Assembly (NCBI GenBank): GCA_964443225.1
Contig: CAYUCC010000022.1
Span: 1-64,000 of the forward strand
From: SSC4 sp964443225
Lineage (GTDB): Bacteria > Chloroflexota > Anaerolineae > SSC4 > Amarolineaceae
Length of the DNA stretch: 64,000 nucleotides
Reading direction: 5' to 3'
Every line of letters begins with the position of its first letter. Positions within the stretch are counted from its first letter, which is position 1. The notes below the pieces were generated by a model, which ran no database searches, was not told the origin of the DNA, and saw only the letters and a program-made list of their open reading frames with translations. This document shows positions 61,646 to 64,000 of the stretch, piece by piece. The position numbers and the translations under genes are program-made.

Positions 61646-61720
61646 GGCCTGTAGAAGAATAACTTCCTGTGATTTGGGCGAATTCCGGCCATTTTGCAGG
61701 AAGTTCTTATTCTACAGGCC
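61646..61720. terminator. Long hairpin between convergent genes
   Basis: GGCCTGTAGAAGAATAACTT plus CCTG (61646-61669) pairs with 61697-61720, with a small shift in the AAGAATAA/AATAAGAA part. The loop is 27 nt. It follows the stop of pepA and directly precedes the 3' end of the - strand gene (stop 61722-61724), so it can stop both transcripts. The layout is like the hairpins at 55441 and 62172. Confidence 0.65.
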
Positions 61721-61721
61721 C

Positions 61722-62111
61722 TCAGTGGGCGGTGCTGGCGGTTTTGCCCGATGATGTGCGGGCGCGCCAGAAATAGGCGATCACACCCACGACGGACACC
61801 GCCGATCCGACCGCAGCGGCGCCCAGGACCCAGTCACGCCGTGTTTCGGGAATGTTCACGAAACCCGTGGGGTCTTGTGCGAGGTGTTCATAACCGGCGG
61901 TGATCAGAGCCTGATGCAGATCCATACGGTAGGCCGGGCGGGGTCGTATCGGCCGCAGGACCGCCACTACCTCGTGCGCCAACCGCAGCAGCGGAGCCAG
62001 CTCCGACCGCAGTTCGGGAAAGAGCAGCAGGAAGTCACTGGTGTGCTCTTCTCCGGCAATCAGTCGATCCGCATGGGCGGCCAGGATCTCGGTAACCATT
62101 TGTTGCGACAT
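61722..62111 (-). CDS. Small membrane protein, possible anti-sigma-like partner of the ECF factor
   Basis: A 129-residue protein. The start at 62111 has GAGGAA 7 nt upstream; a longer frame exists but runs through the upstream hairpin. Residues 1-80 are helical, with LFPELRSELAPLLRLAHEVV and an ALRPxRPxPAYRxDL-like stretch that resembles the N-terminal region of proteins encoded with ECF sigma factors in Chloroflexota. One membrane helix (about 97-118) follows. There is no zinc-binding HxxxCxxC motif. It lies downstream of degV and the sigma factor on the same strand, so a regulatory link is plausible but unproven. Confidence 0.5.
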   Translation of the reverse strand: MSQQMVTEILAAHADRLIAGEEHTSDFLLLFPELRSELAPLLRLAHEVVAVLRPIRPRPAYRMDLHQALITAGYEHLAQDPTGFVNIPETRRDWVLGAAAVGSAVSVVGVIAYFWRARTSSGKTASTAH

Positions 62112-62171
62112 CACACGGTTCCTCACTGATCGCAGCCGCCCACCTGTGGGCAGGGTACGATCGCTAGGGCT

Positions 62172-62254
62172 TAGACTCATGTTCTGTCGAAACCTGGGGT
62201 TTCGAGGCGACACGGCATCCCAAAAACGCCTGGTTTCTCCAGAACATGAGTTTA
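62172..62254. repeat. Long imperfect inverted repeat downstream of degV
   Basis: TAGACTCATGTTCTG plus TCGAAACC (62172-62194) pairs with 62232-62254 (20 of 23 positions). The 37-nt loop carries an inner AGGCG/CGCCT pairing. It touches the stop of degV (62252-62254) and lies upstream of the small membrane-protein gene. It probably ends or attenuates the sigma-degV transcript. Confidence 0.65.
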
Positions 62255-63091
62255 GATCGGGTAGGCCACGACACCCAGGGTGCCTGGACCCAGGTTGGCG
62301 GCAATCGACGTGGCCAGCGGCGCCACGAACGAATGTTCGCACCGAAAACGATACTGTGCCTGATCCATCAACTGATGGGCTTCCTGCGATGCATGGGCGT
62401 GGATGATGGCCAGGTGCATCGGCCCGCTGCCGACCCTGGCTTCGATCAAATCCAGCATGCGCGCCACGGCCTGCCGGCGGGTGCGGATGCGTTCGGTGAC
62501 GTCCAGGCTGCCTTCTTCGAGGGTGATGATCGGCTTGAGGTCGAGCAGCGAAGCCAGGACATGCTGGATGGTCGTCACGCGGCCGCTCATCTGGGCATAT
62601 TTCAAGGTCTTGAGGGTCAGAATGATCTGGACGTGGGCACGGATCGTATGCAGACGAGCCAGGATGTCCTCCATCGTGGCTCCAGCCTGCGTCATCGTAT
62701 AGGCCTCCCAGACCATGAAGCCCAGACCAGCCGACCCGGCCAGGCTGTCGAACACCTCGACGCGTACCTGGTCTGCGACCATCTGCCGCGCCAACTCTGC
62801 CGAATTGACCGTGCCGCTCAACTTGCCTGTAATGTGCAGCGACAGGACTTCATCACCCGCGGCGCCCAATTGCCGGTAAACGTCCGCCAGGACACCGGGT
62901 GCGGGCTGCGAGGTCTTGGGAATCATGCCCAGTTCGTTGACGCGGCGATAAAACGTCGCTTCGTCGATCGTCACCCCTTCCAGGTACGTTTCGGTGCCAA
63001 ACTGGATCGTGATAGGGACCACCGTCACCTCGAGACGATCAAACCAGTCGCGCGGCAAATCACAGGTGGAATCGGTGACGAGTCGAATCAT
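62252..63091 (-). CDS. DegV-family fatty-acid-binding protein
   Basis: A 279-residue cytoplasmic protein of standard family length. Motifs: IRLVTDSTCDLP at the N-terminus, TSQPAPGVLADVY, ITGKLSGTVNSAELA (the SxxxSGT-type fatty-acid-binding loop), EVFDSLAGSAGLGFMV and PIITLEEGSL. The DegV/FakB group binds fatty acids, and FakB members present them to the kinase FakA; no fakA gene is in the window. It lies 80 bp after the sigma factor on the same strand and ends in a long hairpin. Confidence 0.93.
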   Translation of the reverse strand: MIRLVTDSTCDLPRDWFDRLEVTVVPITIQFGTETYLEGVTIDEATFYRRVNELGMIPKTSQPAPGVLADVYRQLGAAGDEVLSLHITGKLSGTVNSAELARQMVADQVRVEVFDSLAGSAGLGFMVWEAYTMTQAGATMEDILARLHTIRAHVQIILTLKTLKYAQMSGRVTTIQHVLASLLDLKPIITLEEGSLDVTERIRTRRQAVARMLDLIEARVGSGPMHLAIIHAHASQEAHQLMDQAQYRFRCEHSFVAPLATSIAANLGPGTLGVVAYPI

Positions 63092-63171
63092 AGGCCTCTA
63101 TTCCGGGTGACACGCTGTGCGGTGGTACCCAGTCTTCGCGGAACCACCAGGACGTCGTTGTTTGGCGATGT

Positions 63172-63753
63172 CTAAAAGCCGCGGGCCGTCAGATCGTCGC
63201 GCAGGGCAACCAACGTGCGGTGGTACAACGACTTCACTGCACCCTCGGTACGCCCCATGATCTGGCCGATTTCGGCATTCGGCAGACGGTCCACGAATTT
63301 CAACAGCATCAACTGCTGGCGATCTTCGGGTAAGCGCCGGATCGCAGCCACGAGCGCCGTGTACCGTTCGCGATCTTCAGCGTGGGACTCTGGCCCCTGC
63401 CGCCTGGAACCCGCGGCCTCCAGGTTGTCCAGCGACACCACCTTGCGGCGGCTGCGGTCGCGATGCCAGTTGGCCACCAGGTTGTGCGCAATGCGGTACA
63501 ACCAGGCAGAGAAGGGCAGCCCGCGCTGCACGTAACTGCCGATGTTGTCCAGCGCCCGAAAGAACGTGCGCGCCGTCAAATCCTCGGCGTCGGCGTGGTT
63601 ACCGGTGCGATAATAGATGTAGCCGTAGATACGATCCACGTATCGCTCGTACAACCGGCCAAACGCCTCCGGATCGGTTTTGGCCCGTTCGACCAGGTCG
63701 AGCTCGCTCTCGATCGGTGCCACTGCTGGCTTTTCCTTCCACTTCAGGCCCAT
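63172..63753 (-). CDS. ECF-type RNA polymerase sigma factor
   Basis: A 193-residue sigma-70 family protein with region 2 at about 20-90 (FGRLYERYVDRIYGYIYYRT, DAEDLTARTFFRAL, FSAWLYRIAHNLVANWHRD) and region 4 at about 130-185 (RLPEDRQQLMLLKFVDRLPN, then AEIGQIMGRTEGAVKSLYHR). There is no region 3 or 1.1. The linker (95-125) is charged. ATG 63753 is preferred over an upstream TTG; no ribosome binding site is clear. Its regulon is unknown. The small membrane protein at 61.7 kb could be its antagonist. Confidence 0.92.
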   Translation of the reverse strand: MGLKWKEKPAVAPIESELDLVERAKTDPEAFGRLYERYVDRIYGYIYYRTGNHADAEDLTARTFFRALDNIGSYVQRGLPFSAWLYRIAHNLVANWHRDRSRRKVVSLDNLEAAGSRRQGPESHAEDRERYTALVAAIRRLPEDRQQLMLLKFVDRLPNAEIGQIMGRTEGAVKSLYHRTLVALRDDLTARGF

Positions 63754-64000
63754 CGGCAATGTGCTTGCCGTTTTTCGGAGAAACCAGGCCTGAGTGCGCA
63801 GTGGCAGAGACGGTTATCCACCGCATCTCTGCAGACGGACCCCCGCCATCACGCGTCGCGTCACGGCGGATGTGACCGTTTACTAGAACACCGCAGGCCC
63901 GGAAAGGTCGCGCTGGCTTTTTGGCGATGAGGCACCCGTGCGCCGGATGCCATCATGTGTGCTTGAGGGCGATTTTAACTGAACTCGCAAAAGATGGCAA
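63754..64000. other. Right-edge upstream region
   Basis: This 247-bp stretch is upstream of the sigma factor gene. I see no start of a further gene and no convincing promoter; the sequence continues beyond the window. Confidence 0.4.

Overview
The window looks like a chromosomal segment of an uncultured or filamentous Chloroflexota bacterium (Anaerolineae/Caldilineae-like). This is inferred from the gene repertoire: a BTAD-AAA-TPR regulator, Ser/Thr/Pro-rich lipoprotein linkers, GT-C mannosyltransferase-like membrane proteins, a 7TM-HD/YbeY/DgkA cluster, a carbamoyltransferase cassette and many CHAT proteins. No rRNA, tRNA, CRISPR array or intact insertion sequence was recognised.

The left half (about 0.3-30.7 kb, all + strand) is an accessory island built around caspase-clan (CHAT and gingipain-like) and other proteases. 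In order it has a protein with the short N-terminal motif of contractile-injection-system cargo, a HEAT-repeat lipoprotein and a pentapeptide/membrane/CHAT protein. An M64-like metallopeptidase lipoprotein interrupted by one in-frame TGA follows. A tight run of protease genes comes next: CYTH-like protein, papain-like C1 peptidase, gingipain-like peptidase, CHAT-DUF4350-like fusion, a decayed NUC1-type endonuclease start, CHAT-TM-TPR, and a FecR-like/TPR lipoprotein. Then come three tandem secreted, membrane-anchored TPR-CHAT paralogs with nearly identical CHAT modules, a decayed gene and a BNR/sortilin-like beta-propeller protein. Gene remnants, a 143-bp tandem duplication and a module fusion show that this island is being actively rearranged.

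From 30.7 to 36.4 kb lies a toxin-antitoxin patch (HigB remnant plus intact HigA; intact HicA-HicB with a palindromic operator), a PaaI-type thioesterase, a 1039-residue BTAD-AAA-TPR regulator on the - strand, and a repeat-rich intergenic region. From 36.4 to 48.6 kb are a secreted protein of unknown function, two GT-C membrane glycosyltransferases, a G-rich minisatellite, an esterase lipoprotein divergent from an OmpR-type two-component system with an inverted-repeat operator, a nucleotidyltransferase-like protein coupled to an ABC-2 exporter, a flavodoxin, an internally deleted HicB and a glutaminyl cyclase lipoprotein.

The right end (48.6-64 kb) is more conserved. It has an SxtJ-like/carbamoyltransferase/SGNH/DUF5989 surface-modification operon, then 7TM-HD phosphodiesterase-YbeY-DgkA. 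Next come a lipoprotein holding only the N-domain of a glucodextranase and a zinc alcohol dehydrogenase divergent from an unusual hydrolase-acyl-CoA-ligase fusion. Leucyl aminopeptidase, a small membrane protein, DegV and an ECF sigma factor close the window. Several 3' ends carry long, similar hairpins.

All functional calls come from motifs and domain recognition by eye; no database search was run.
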